This document shows positions 7,888 to 16,991 of a stretch of DNA of 29,362 bases, piece by piece. This stretch comes from an uncultured Clostridiaceae bacterium (GTDB lineage: Bacteria; Bacillota; Clostridia; TANB77; CAG-508): the NCBI GenBank assembly GCA_958402495.1, contig CATXTS010000009.1:1-29362 (forward strand), written 5' to 3'. Under the pieces are notes generated by a model. That model was not told the DNA's origin. It saw only the letters and a list, made by a program, of their open reading frames with translations, and did no database searches. The position numbers and the translations under genes were made by a program. Within the stretch, counting starts at the first letter, position 1. The number at the start of each line of letters is the position of its first letter.

Positions 7888-8934
7888 ATTTTATACACAG
7901 ATTTTTCAATATAGACAATTTCTCGTTAATCAAAAAAGTTAATCTTTATATAGAAAAACTTTTCTGCAAGAATTTTATTCTTAAAATTAAACTTACCTTT
8001 TATGTTTTTGCTGGTTTTGTATATTTTTCTTTATCCAAATGCTATTTACATCTTTTCTTTATTTGTTCAATTACAAAGTTGTTACTTTTTTTAGGTTATT
8101 GCTATATGGTATATATAAACCTAAATGAGTATTAGTTGCATAAGTGTTACATCTTAAATAAGATGTTGTTTTATTAGAATATTTTTGTAGTACTAAACTA
8201 ATTTTTTACTACAATTTTTTTGCAACATACTAATCCTTTTTTATGTTCAATCATAACTTTTTTCTCTTATTGTTCTATTTTTTACCATATTGTAGTATTT
8301 TAAAACTTTTTTTATCTATTAGTAGTATAATTATGCAATAAACGAACAAAATAATATAAATTAGTGAAAAAAATAGTATAAAATATAAATAAAAATTTAA
8401 ATGAATTTATAGAAAAAAATGTAATTATAACTCAAGATGAATTTTAAAAAATAGATATTCAATACATAAATTAAAATATTTTATTAATTATAAGCTTTTA
8501 ATATTGCAGTGGAAGAAAGTAAAAATTATTTAAAGATAAACTTGAATCAAATATGCAAAATAAAAATTAATAAAAAAGATATTAAACTATATTTAGATAA
8601 TGATACCATAATTTGTCTTGCTATTTAAAATAGATATACAATAAGCCTACCTAAATTGAAAATTATTTTTGCAATTTCTCTAATTTTTTTATCTTTTTCA
8701 TCCAATTTTTTAAGCTACACTCTAATAAAGAAATTATACTTCTATTAAAAGATAAGTTTTTGAGATTAGCAAGATTTTGTATATCTTTTACTATATTTTC
8801 GTTCATACATGCAATCTTATTTGAAAGAAAATGTTATATAAGTATGCAATTATTTTTGCTTGCTAATGCTTTGCAAATATGATAAGATTATTTTAAAAAA
8901 TCAAAAGAAAAAAAGGAAAGGAATTGTTTGAATT
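7888..8934. other. AT-rich gene-poor stretch with possible gene remnants
   Basis: No frame here looks like a conserved gene. Fragments with amino-acid-like composition occur. One is a minus-strand 47-codon frame at 8663-8806 (MNENIVKDIQNLANLKNL...), Lys-rich and without a ribosome binding site. Another is a plus-strand stretch at about 8513-8628 without a start. They could be decayed coding DNA or chance. Apart from the promoter near its right end, I see no defined element. Confidence 0.55.
8856..8883 (+). promoter_or_regulatory. Possible promoter of the pilin-FGE-like gene
   Basis: TTGCTT (8856-8861), 16 bases, TATGAT (8878-8883), about 50 bases before the ATG at 8935. This is a moderate consensus match. 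Confidence 0.45.
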
Positions 8935-10311
8935 ATGAAAAAATTAAAATATGCAGAAAAAGGTATTACTCTTATTTCTCTTGTTATTACGGTAATTATA
9001 TTAATCATCTTAGCAGGTATTAGTATTGGGATGTTGGTAGGAGAAAATGGAATTTTAACTAAAGCAACGAAATCAAAACAAGAAACAGACCAAGCACAAA
9101 AAGACGAACTATCAAGCTTGGCTAGTTTGGAAACACAAATGGAAGAGACATTAACTAGTAACTCTATATATAATGAAGAAAAAAAAGTAAATAGTCCTAA
9201 ATTGAAGAATAATATGCGATTAGTAATATTTGATCAAAAAAGTAATACTTGGATAGAAGATACCACCAAAAATGCATATAGCTATATAGATACATCTATA
9301 ACTGGAAATACAAATACAAGCGAGTGGGCAAACGCAGAAGTAACAGTAGATGGAATAACAAGTTATTTTGTTTGGATACCAAGATTTGCATATAAAATAA
9401 CATATTATACAGATGAAAACAAAACGACCAAAAGTAATACACCAACTGCATATGGAACAATAGATATAAAATTTATAAAAGGAATTAAAAATATAGCAAC
9501 AGATGAAACTATTTGTAAATATGCAAATGAAAATCCAGATGTAACACAAAATTATATAGTACATCCAGCATTTACAAAAGATGCTAATTATGGTGGAGGC
9601 TGGGATAATGAATTATCAGGAATATGGATAGGAAAATTTGAAACAAGCTCAGTAGAAGGAATTTTAAATAATCAAGAAGATAATATAACAACTAAAAAAG
9701 CAAAAATACAACCAGGAGTAAAATCTTGGAGAAATATATCATTGGGAAATATGTATACAGTATCGCAAAATTATCTGCCAGAATTAAAAAGCCATATGCT
9801 AAAAAATAGTGAATGGGGTGCAGTAGCCTATTTAACAGATAGTAAATATGGAAGGAATGGAATAGAAATAGCACAAGATACAAGTCCACAATATTCGACT
9901 GGAGGAGGTGAAGGAAATACCTATATAACAGCAACAAATTTAAGTTCGACAGGAAATGTATATGGTATATATGGTTTGTCAGGTGGTTCTTGGGAATATG
10001 TAGCAAGTTATGTTAAAGATGGAAGTTTTTCGGTTGCGGAGAGTTATTTTACAAATAATTTAAGTGATGAATATTCAACAGTTTATGATATAGATACTGA
10101 CGCAATGGCCTATAAGTATGGTGATGCAACATATGAAACTTCCAATTGGTATACGGATAGAGCTGAATTTGCAAAACAACAATTTGGTCCATTCTTTATT
10201 CGAGGTGGTAACTCATATACGGATAACAAGGAAACAGGAATTTTTTATTACGGAGACGCTACTGGTTCTCCTTTGGGAAGTGCATCATTTAGGATAGCTT
10301 TGGTTTTATAA
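8935..10311 (+). CDS. Pilin-like anchor fused to an FGE/C-type-lectin-like domain
   Basis: This 458-residue protein has an in-frame TGA just upstream of ATG 8935, and AGGAAAGG lies 13 bases before it. Residues 1-30: prepilin-type signal (AEKG then ITLISLVITVIILIILAG), very close to the 2906 and 17921 genes. About 31-75: a polar helix. The rest is a large exported domain. FVWIPRFAYKITYY (145-158) and GIWIGKFETS (229-238) lead into a C-terminus resembling formylglycine-generating-enzyme (FGE)/C-type-lectin folds: GNVYGIYGLSGGSWEYVAS (340-358), then FFIRGGNSY (420-428) and a final SASFRIALVL. The same fold carries the variable region of many diversity-generating retroelement targets. True enzyme function is unlikely, as I see no catalytic Cys pair. 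Codon use is more A-rich than in the T4P operon. Inference: a displayed ligand-binding protein. Confidence 0.85.
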   Translation: MKKLKYAEKGITLISLVITVIILIILAGISIGMLVGENGILTKATKSKQETDQAQKDELSSLASLETQMEETLTSNSIYNEEKKVNSPKLKNNMRLVIFDQKSNTWIEDTTKNAYSYIDTSITGNTNTSEWANAEVTVDGITSYFVWIPRFAYKITYYTDENKTTKSNTPTAYGTIDIKFIKGIKNIATDETICKYANENPDVTQNYIVHPAFTKDANYGGGWDNELSGIWIGKFETSSVEGILNNQEDNITTKKAKIQPGVKSWRNISLGNMYTVSQNYLPELKSHMLKNSEWGAVAYLTDSKYGRNGIEIAQDTSPQYSTGGGEGNTYITATNLSSTGNVYGIYGLSGGSWEYVASYVKDGSFSVAESYFTNNLSDEYSTVYDIDTDAMAYKYGDATYETSNWYTDRAEFAKQQFGPFFIRGGNSYTDNKETGIFYYGDATGSPLGSASFRIALVL

Positions 10312-10953
10312 TAATAACAAAATCACATATGTTTTTAATAATGGGTAAGTAATTCGTTTAGAGGTTCATCTTCTGGCATTACTTATCCATTAATTTATTT
10401 AAAAATAGTTTATTGCTGTACCAAAAAACTTCATTAGCTAGTAGTTGTATTCTTTGAGATTGGCTTTTGGAGATTAATCAATTAAAGTTTCTTATTAAAT
10501 CTCATGCTATTACCTCCATAAATTGTACCAAATAATAATCTGAAATAATTCTATAAAAAGCGTTTATAATTCTGGTAGTATGTTTACTATAAAAAATAAT
10601 TTTACAGTTGAAGTTATATTTGTGGAATAGTAGAAACTTGTCTTCAAATATAACTTTAAAAACATATAATGGAGGAGAAATAAGTATGAATTTAAATGAA
10701 ATCACATATATTAGTAACTTATAATGCAATTCAATTTTTTAATCAATAATTATGAGATGAAATGATTATATATTAAATTCAACCTTTCAAATTGGTTAAC
10801 ATTTTTTATTATATCAACAAATAAATTCAGTGCTCTTACTATATTTTCTCATCTCTCATAATCAAATAAAAATAAAATGGTTAATATTATATCTTTTTTG
10901 TTTTTATATTTTATATAAAGTTTCTCTTCCTTTTATAAATTTTCTGTTTTTTT
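10312..10953. other. Gene-poor stretch with two tiny frames after strong ribosome sites
   Basis: No full gene is seen. A plus-strand GGAGGAG at about 10671 precedes ATG 10686 and a 12-codon frame (MNLNEITYISNL). On the minus strand a GGAGGT precedes ATG 10504 and a 7-codon frame (MRFNKKL, stop, then LINLQKPISKNTTTS in the same frame). Strong ribosome sites before immediately broken frames look like gene remnants or very small peptides. No reverse transcriptase or template-like copy of the preceding gene's end is present. Confidence 0.45.
10340..10391. terminator. 14-bp hairpin downstream of the pilin-FGE-like gene
   Basis: AATGGGTAAGTAAT (10340-10353) pairs with ATTACTTATCCATT (10378-10391), with one G-T wobble and a 24-base loop. 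It lies 29 bases past the stop. There is no clean T-run, so it may be a mRNA-end stabiliser or an atypical terminator. Confidence 0.45.
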
Positions 10954-11859
10954 CTACTCCACTACCGCTCCAATAATACCAGCATCATTTCCTAATTTTG
11001 CTAATACAATTTCTGGTTTATTAAATTGATAAATTGTAGATTGTAACTTTTCTATCAATCTGGTATATAAAATTTTCTCATAATATACAAAACTTCCTCC
11101 TAAGCATATAGCTTCTGGTTCCATAATATTACATATGTTAGAAATGCCTAATAATAAATCATCTATAAAAGCATCTATATAGTTATTGACTGCTTCTACC
11201 TGTTTATTTTCTATTAAAGCCTTTAAAATCTCCTCAGAAGTTACCGTTTCCTCTAAAGCTAGTATTTTTCGTATATTTTCTTTAAATACACGCATGGAAT
11301 TATACGTTTCAAAACAACCTTTATTACCACATTTACATAGATTGCCATCTTTTTTGATAATCATATGGCCATATTCTGAACCAGCATTTTTTTTAGGCTG
11401 TACTAATTTCCCTCCTAAAAAGGTAGCACCTCCTATACCAGTTCCTAAACACAAGAATACACTATCTTCATAATCTTTTAAGCTTCCATATTTTTTTTCT
11501 GCTAAACCGGCACATTTAGCATCATTACGTGCTATAACTTCTACTTCATAATATTGTTTTAATGCCTCTTCTATTGCCAATTCTTTAATCCCTAAATTAT
11601 AAGCACGATAAATTGTTCCGTTTTTTACGGTTCCTGGTGCTGCTACCCCTATTTTATGAATAAGACAAGTGGGTGCTCCTACTTGTCTTACAACTTGGTT
11701 AATTAGAGACACTATAGTGTCTCTAATATATTCTTTATTTTCTTCTGCTGTGAAATGAGAAGTATTTAAATCTTGTTCTTGTTTGGCCACGATTTTTCCA
11801 TTTTCGTTTACAATGCCAACACCAACATGACTTCCTCCTAAATCGATTCCTATTTGCAA
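10954..11859 (-). CDS. ROK family sugar kinase
   Basis: This 301-residue ROK (repressor/ORF/kinase) protein has an ATP-binding N-terminus (MQIGIDLGGSHVGVGIV) and LGTGIGGATFLGGKL. The ROK zinc motif GNLCKCGNKGCFETY is present, along with EYGHM just before it. There is no N-terminal helix-turn-helix, so it is a kinase, probably glucokinase-like, rather than a repressor. The start is TTG at 11859 with AAGGAAACG upstream; TTG is the only good choice. It follows pilC by 24 bases, so it reads as the last gene of the T4P operon, although a metabolic kinase has no obvious pilus role. Confidence 0.88.
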   Translation of the reverse strand: MQIGIDLGGSHVGVGIVNENGKIVAKQEQDLNTSHFTAEENKEYIRDTIVSLINQVVRQVGAPTCLIHKIGVAAPGTVKNGTIYRAYNLGIKELAIEEALKQYYEVEVIARNDAKCAGLAEKKYGSLKDYEDSVFLCLGTGIGGATFLGGKLVQPKKNAGSEYGHMIIKKDGNLCKCGNKGCFETYNSMRVFKENIRKILALEETVTSEEILKALIENKQVEAVNNYIDAFIDDLLLGISNICNIMEPEAICLGGSFVYYEKILYTRLIEKLQSTIYQFNKPEIVLAKLGNDAGIIGAVVE

Positions 11860-11883
11860 ATTTCGTTTCCTTCTTTCTCTATT

Positions 11884-13234
11884 TTAAATACCTGCAGCGG
11901 AGAATAAGAATCCACCCATGTATACTTGAATCATTGGTACTAAGATAACTAGTACGAAGAAGATTAATACGACACCTACAATTGAATATACTAATTGTGG
12001 CATAACCTTCATAATCTTTTCTAGTAAATTGTTCATATCAATTTCCATGTATTCTACTAGTTTTTGCATCATCTCTGCTAAGTCCGTCTGCATACCTATT
12101 TTTAACATCTCTGTAATCATAGTAGAAGATAATCCTGACTTTTCAAATGGTTCTATCCATGAACTACCAATTAAAATATTGTTGATAGAAGTTTCTACCA
12201 TCGATAAGAATACATAGTTACTAACCACGTTTTTACTAACTTCTAGTGCCTCTTGAATTCTCATTCCATTTTCTAGGTTTAATAACATCGCTTTTATAAA
12301 TCTAGAAAAGTCCATATTATAAATTAATTTACCAAAAATTGGCATCGTATATTTAAAATAGTGGAAATTGTATTTTCCTTTTGGTGTATTAATGTAGAAG
12401 ATAATACCTACTACAGCTGCTATAATAAGGGCTGTTGGTATGTACCACACATTAATTAATCCTGTAATAAATTCTGAGAAAGCTAAGGTAATAGGAGGCA
12501 ACGTATCTGTACTTCCTACGGATTCATATACACCTTGAATAGCTGGTACACCAATTAAAGTTCCTACCACTAACATAATTAATAAGCCTGCAAATTGTAT
12601 GATATTGGGTATTAATATACTTTTTACTTTTTTGGTTATGTTAGAGGAGTCATCTAGATATTTGACAGCTTGTTGTAAAGAGTTTGTAAGTGATCCAGAT
12701 AGTTCTCCTACCTTTACCATATTAATATAGATATAAGGGAAGATGTTAGAATAGTATTCCATCGTCGTATACATATAATCTCCGTGCTTCTACACCAGCT
12801 AGTATGTCCTCTAATACCCCTCTAAAAGATAAGTTCTCTGTACTTTCTATAATGGTATTTAATGCATGAATATTATTAAAGTTTGCCTTTTTTAGTAAAT
12901 AAAAGTTTTGTGTAAAAATAACTAAATCTCGATTGGTAATTTTCTCTGTTCCGGATAGTTGTAAATTGATTTTTTCTTTAAAGCTGACTTTAGCTCGTGC
13001 ATCACTTTTTAATATATTGGTGGAGTTAGCCGTTTTCATGATGTCTTCCATGTTACTTACATTCTTTTTTGCCTTTTTCTGCCTTTTAGCTGCATAACTA
13101 ATTTGCACAACACTAATAGGCATTAAATCATTATTTTTTAATCTTTTGATTAATGTTTGCCTACTATTATCTTCTACTTTGTTTTTAACAACTACACCAG
13201 TTTTGGTAACTGCTCTATATACATATTCTGGCAT
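11884..13234 (-). pseudogene. pilC: T4P platform protein PilC, broken by a single frameshift
   Basis: PilC/GspF is the inner-membrane platform on which pilins are assembled. The first frame (13234-12746) encodes 162 residues (MPEYVYRAVTKTGVVVKNKV..., TNRDLVIFTQNFYLLKKANF). The second (12774-11884) encodes the remaining 296 with the expected membrane helices and GspF motifs (MVKVGELSGSL, VLVPMIQVYMGG). Removing one base (12784, C on the minus strand) joins GVEA to GDYMYTTMEYYSNIFP and gives a ~449-residue PilC without a gap. The zero-frame codon at the break is CGG. GspF repeats usually read 'ESG..L' here, so the reconstruction fits. The second frame has no ribosome site of its own. It may be a real mutation, a sequencing or assembly error, or a +1 recoding site. 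Confidence 0.85.
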
Positions 13235-13275
13235 TTTCTTTTTTCCTCCATCTCATTTTCTAGTTTAAGAATGCA

Positions 13276-14376
13276 CTAACTTCCTCTTTTTATTTTCAAT
13301 TGCATAATGGTTCTGTTTAATGTTTCGATATTTTTTTCCTCTATTTGTGCTTTTGCTTGTTCTAAAGTAATTTTATCTGCTACAAATAGTTCAGCAATAG
13401 AATTAATTAATCCTATACTGCCTTTTTCTAAGTTACTCTGAATAGCATCTTCTATTTCTGAGACACTAATTTTCTCTTTACGAATGATACCTGCTACAAT
13501 ATTATCAACCACCATGACTTCTGGTACTAATACTAATTTTCCATCTTTTCCTTTTAATAATCTCTGTGATACTACCAGTTTTAATAAGGAAGCAATTAGA
13601 TATTTAATACTTTGTTGGTCACTAATATCATAAAAGTTAATCATTCTATCGATAGTCTCTGCACAAGATTTGGTATGTAATGTTCCAATAACTAAGTGTC
13701 CTGATTCAGCTGTTTCAATAGCAGCTTCCATCGTTTGTTTATCTCTAATCTCTCCTACTACAACGATATCGCAATCCTCTCTTAGGGAGTTTTTTACACC
13801 ATCGCTAAAGCTTAGTGAATCTCTACCACGTCCAATTTCTTTTTGAACGATAATGGATTTTTTAGAAGTATGTTTATACTCAATTGGGTTTTCTAGTGTT
13901 AGTATCTTTTTGTTTTGTGTTTCGTTGATATCATTAATTAAAGCATTCAAAGTAGTGGTTTTACCAGAGTTTGTTTTACCAGTTACTAATATCAGTCCTT
14001 GTGGCTGGTAAGTCATTCTTCTTACTATATCTGGTACCCCTAAATCTTCATATTTTGGTAATCTATTTTTAATTAATCTTAAAGTAAAAGTTGGTACATT
14101 TTCTGTATAAGAAATATTAACTCTCAGACGAATGTCCTCGAATTCAAAAGAAGCATCTAATTTTCTAGTTTCTTTAAATACGGCATCTTTATCTAGGTTT
14201 CCTCTTATAAAATAATCGTATGCTTCATATAAGTCTTCCTCTGTTAGTTCATCCATGGAGTCAATGGGTACTAAATCTCTAATAATTCTTAACATTGGTT
14301 TTAATCCAAAAATCAAATGTACGTCAGAAGCATCTTCTTTTTTTGCAATTTGTAAAATTTTATTAATGTTTATCAT
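13276..14376 (-). CDS. pilT: T4P retraction ATPase PilT
   Basis: This hexameric ATPase depolymerises the pilus for retraction. I choose the internal ATG at 14376 (MININKILQIAKKEDASDVHL; GGAGAAACC upstream) over the upstream frame start at 14427, which would overlap pilB and add 17 unrelated residues. Length is 366 residues (PilT is usually ~350). Features in order: the N-terminal PAS-like part with SDVHL, Walker A GKTNSGKTT (133-141; commonly GPTGSGKST), LENPIEY, Walker B DCDIVVVGEIRD (201-212) and the His box GTLHTKSCAETIDRMI. The LREDCD segment replaces the usual LRQDPD. It lies between pilB and pilC. Confidence 0.9.
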   Translation of the reverse strand: MININKILQIAKKEDASDVHLIFGLKPMLRIIRDLVPIDSMDELTEEDLYEAYDYFIRGNLDKDAVFKETRKLDASFEFEDIRLRVNISYTENVPTFTLRLIKNRLPKYEDLGVPDIVRRMTYQPQGLILVTGKTNSGKTTTLNALINDINETQNKKILTLENPIEYKHTSKKSIIVQKEIGRGRDSLSFSDGVKNSLREDCDIVVVGEIRDKQTMEAAIETAESGHLVIGTLHTKSCAETIDRMINFYDISDQQSIKYLIASLLKLVVSQRLLKGKDGKLVLVPEVMVVDNIVAGIIRKEKISVSEIEDAIQSNLEKGSIGLINSIAELFVADKITLEQAKAQIEEKNIETLNRTIMQLKIKRGS

Positions 14377-14395
14377 TGGTTTCTCCTTTCTCCCT

Positions 14396-16024
14396 CTAGT
14401 AAATACGCAATTTCTTGTTGATTTCATCTAATGTGGTATAACCGTTTAATACTTTATTAAATCCATCAATGATTAATGGTCTGTATTTTCCATTTAGTGC
14501 TTGTTTTCTAATTTCAATACTAGATGCACCATTCATGATAAGCTCTTTGACACTGTCATCGATTACTAAGACTTCATAGATGGCAATTCTGTCATAGTAT
14601 CCGGTATGGTTACATTTTTCACAACCAACTGCATCAAATGTTGTTTTTCCTTTAAAATCAATTTCTACATGATAGTGGTCGGCAATCTCTTTCATAATGT
14701 GTTTTTCATCTTCTGTGAATTCTCTTTGCCTTCCACAATGTGGACATATTTTTCTAATTAATCTTTGAGATACCGATGTTGCTAGTGTACTAGAAATATC
14801 ATAATCCGAAATGCCCATCTTTCTTAGTCTTGTGATAACTTCTATACTGTCGATGGTATGTATAGTGGATAATACGTAGTGACCCGTTTGTCCAGATTGC
14901 ATAGCAATTTCAGCAGTTTCTTTATCTCTTATCTCTCCTACTAAGATGATATCTGGATCTTGTCTTAAAACGGTTCTTAAAGAGTCTGAAAAAGATGTCT
15001 TGGTATCAATTTCAATTTGGTTTAAGCCTGGTATACGAATTTCTACGGGGTCTTCAATGGTGGTAATATTAATTTCTGGTCGGTTTAGATAATCAATGAT
15101 ACTATATAAGGTAGTCGTTTTTCCTTCACCAGTAGGTGCAGCAATAACCGTAATACTGTTTCTTTTATCAAAACAATCTTTTAGTAATCGTTCATCTCGT
15201 GGAAATCCTAAATCAAAGATTTTTTTAATTCCTGCGTTTTTCTTTAGTAATCTTAATACGAATTTCTCTCCATATACGTTTTTCTGTGAAGATACACGGA
15301 TGTTATAATCTGGATAGCTTAGTATTCTACCATCTTGTGATTCTTGTTTTTCTTGATGCATATTGGAAATAGCTTTTAGTCTTCCTATAATTTGTTGCTG
15401 CTTTTCTTTGTCTATCGTTACTGCTGTAATTAATTCACCATCAATTCTGTAACGAATTCTAACTTTATCTTCCATTGGCTCTATATGAATGTCACTGGCC
15501 CTTTTTTCCATAGCTGTTTTAATGATACTATCTAACATTCCAGATATATCACGATTTGTATTAATATTTTCGGAAGCAACACCTTCTAATGAGTCTAATA
15601 TATCGTCTATATTGGTTTCAAATGTAATATATTTTTCCATTACTAGACCTTTGTTTAATAACAATAGTCTAATGGTTTCAATCGATCTTTTATTCGAAGT
15701 ATCTGCAAAGCATACCTTGATTCTTCCAGAAACAATATCAAAAGGAACGGCTTTATTTTTTCTGGCAATATCTAAAGAAATGTAATCTGTTACATTAATT
15801 TTTATATCACCTTCTTGTAATAAAATCGCTTTTTCGTCTAGAATATCTCCTATGGCATTAATAAGCTCTTGTGCATCACATAATTGTAAGATATAAATAA
15901 TATCTCCTAATTTTTTACTTGGATAATCTTTCTGGTATTCTAGTGCTTTATTAATATCCTCTTCTGAGATAATTCTCCTTTTGGCAAGTTCAATTCCTAG
16001 TGGTTGTGTCTGTTTTTGTGGCAT
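14396..16024 (-). CDS. pilB: T4P assembly ATPase PilB
   Basis: PilB/GspE powers pilus extension. This 542-residue protein has an N-terminal MshEN-like region (LGIELAKRRIISEEDINKAL... KKLGDII), then SDIHIEP, the Walker A region APTGEGKTTT (296-305; the first Gly of GPTGSGKT is Ala), Asp box TIEDPVE, Walker B DPDIILVGEIRDKETAE (356-372) and His box STIHTIDSIEVITRL. The zinc tetracysteine is CPHC (427-430) and CEKC (468-471). ATG 16024 follows AAAGGAG. PilB and PilT adjacent to each other marks a true T4P system rather than a competence-only pseudopilus. Confidence 0.93.
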   Translation of the reverse strand: MPQKQTQPLGIELAKRRIISEEDINKALEYQKDYPSKKLGDIIYILQLCDAQELINAIGDILDEKAILLQEGDIKINVTDYISLDIARKNKAVPFDIVSGRIKVCFADTSNKRSIETIRLLLLNKGLVMEKYITFETNIDDILDSLEGVASENINTNRDISGMLDSIIKTAMEKRASDIHIEPMEDKVRIRYRIDGELITAVTIDKEKQQQIIGRLKAISNMHQEKQESQDGRILSYPDYNIRVSSQKNVYGEKFVLRLLKKNAGIKKIFDLGFPRDERLLKDCFDKRNSITVIAAPTGEGKTTTLYSIIDYLNRPEINITTIEDPVEIRIPGLNQIEIDTKTSFSDSLRTVLRQDPDIILVGEIRDKETAEIAMQSGQTGHYVLSTIHTIDSIEVITRLRKMGISDYDISSTLATSVSQRLIRKICPHCGRQREFTEDEKHIMKEIADHYHVEIDFKGKTTFDAVGCEKCNHTGYYDRIAIYEVLVIDDSVKELIMNGASSIEIRKQALNGKYRPLIIDGFNKVLNGYTTLDEINKKLRIY

Positions 16025-16111
16025 AGCTATTACTCCTTTCTTTTGTGTTCCTGTTTCTATTATACTATAGTCTTTTTCAATAATATAGTGGTTTTATGAA
16101 ATTACTTAAAA

Positions 16112-16561
16112 TTACCAATACTTCAAAACATAGTCAGTTGCTGAGGTATAATTTTTAGAGCCTTGTAAGGTGGTAATGACCGTAATAACTTCCTTTTGTA
16201 ATAAAGTAGTTGGGTCATAAGATGTCGTTTTTATAAATTGACATAGTAATACATGACTACATATTTTTACTTTGTTTCTGTATATACCATTGTCTGGACT
16301 TGGTTTATACGTATAGACGGTTCCATCTTCAAATACAATTTCTGTATCTGTTACGCTTTGTGTAGCCTGGTTGTTTTTTACATCTGCTATAAAGTACATA
16401 TTAAATTTATTAAATTCGGATATATATTTTCCTTGTTCTGTTATATATTTAGAGTTAGCAAAAAAGTTATCACTCACGATTGCTAGAATACTCATGATAA
16501 TGGTAATGGCAACTAAATATACAACTAGAATCATTAAGGTTACGCCTTTTTCTGATTTCAC
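16112..16561 (-). CDS. Minor pilin-like protein A
   Basis: A GTG start at 16561 with AAAGGTGG upstream gives 149 residues. The N-terminus is KSEKG then VTLMILVVYLVAITIIMSIL, a prepilin-type membrane helix with Ile where Glu5 would stand. The remaining ~115 residues are a polar, beta-rich extracytoplasmic domain (EIVFEDGTVYTYKPSPDNGIYRN) resembling ComGF/PilW-type minor pilins in size and in its 'V-x-L-x-W/Y' strand layout. It lies between another minor pilin and pilB. Role inferred: tip or priming minor pilin. The specific family is not certain. Confidence 0.75.
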   Translation of the reverse strand: MKSEKGVTLMILVVYLVAITIIMSILAIVSDNFFANSKYITEQGKYISEFNKFNMYFIADVKNNQATQSVTDTEIVFEDGTVYTYKPSPDNGIYRNKVKICSHVLLCQFIKTTSYDPTTLLQKEVITVITTLQGSKNYTSATDYVLKYW

Positions 16562-16574
16562 TGTTTACCACCTT

Positions 16575-16991
16575 TTACATTTCTCTTATTTTTAATTTTT
16601 TAACTGTATACGTATAGGGTTTATCTTTTAGCGTATATTTTACCGTTACAGTTATGATTTTGATTAAGTCTTTTTTGGTATAGTCATTTGCATTATAATT
16701 TTCTACTTTTACGGTTACCGTGTAATTACTAGAGATACCATATTTGTTAGTTAAGTTTGTATTCATTTGTGCTTGTGTTACGTCGTTATAAGCCATTTTA
16801 TCTGTGTCCTCGAGTATTTTTATGGCATAGTTTGTTGCAAGTGCATTCATTCTAATGGATACATTTTGGAAAAACACATCTGCAAATAAACTTGCTATGA
16901 CACCTGCAAATAGGGTAAGAACTAGTAAAGATACAACAATATCTGCACCCATGACTCCTTTATTCGATTTTATTTTTTTAATACACTTCAT
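16575..16991 (-). CDS. Minor pilin-like protein B (PilV-like)
   Basis: This 138-residue protein has an N-terminus MKCIKKIKSNKG then VMGADIVVSLLVLTLFAGVIASL, a prepilin-type helix with Asp at the +5 position in place of Glu. It is the only pilin in the window with an acidic residue there. The C-terminal part is beta-rich (SNYTVTVKVENYN, IITVTVKYTLKDKPYTYTVKKL), as in PilV/PilI minor pilins. The ATG overlaps the end of the prepilin peptidase gene by 14 bases, so translation is probably coupled. In known systems an acidic +5 residue pairs with the N-terminus of the neighbouring pilin, so this subunit may have a distinct place such as the tip. That is inference. Confidence 0.75.
   Translation of the reverse strand: MKCIKKIKSNKGVMGADIVVSLLVLTLFAGVIASLFADVFFQNVSIRMNALATNYAIKILEDTDKMAYNDVTQAQMNTNLTNKYGISSNYTVTVKVENYNANDYTKKDLIKIITVTVKYTLKDKPYTYTVKKLKIREM

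Noticed and set aside
7797..8135. A 112-residue plus-strand frame across the YqhQ-like gene start
   Set aside because: It overlaps the well-supported minus-strand gene and its promoter, has no ribosome site, and has the low-complexity content of an AT-rich antisense frame.
10502..10729. A 75-residue minus-strand frame downstream of the lectin-like gene
   Set aside because: Hydrophobic AT-rich composition, no ribosome site and no recognisable motif; it overlaps the better-supported mini-frame on the other strand.
10190..10953. A complete diversity-generating retroelement after the lectin-like gene
   Set aside because: The fold hint is there, but no reverse transcriptase and no near-copy of the gene's end occur in the window.
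14377..14427. PilT start at 14427 giving 383 residues
   Set aside because: The extra 17 residues overlap pilB and are unlike PilT; a good ribosome site serves ATG 14376.
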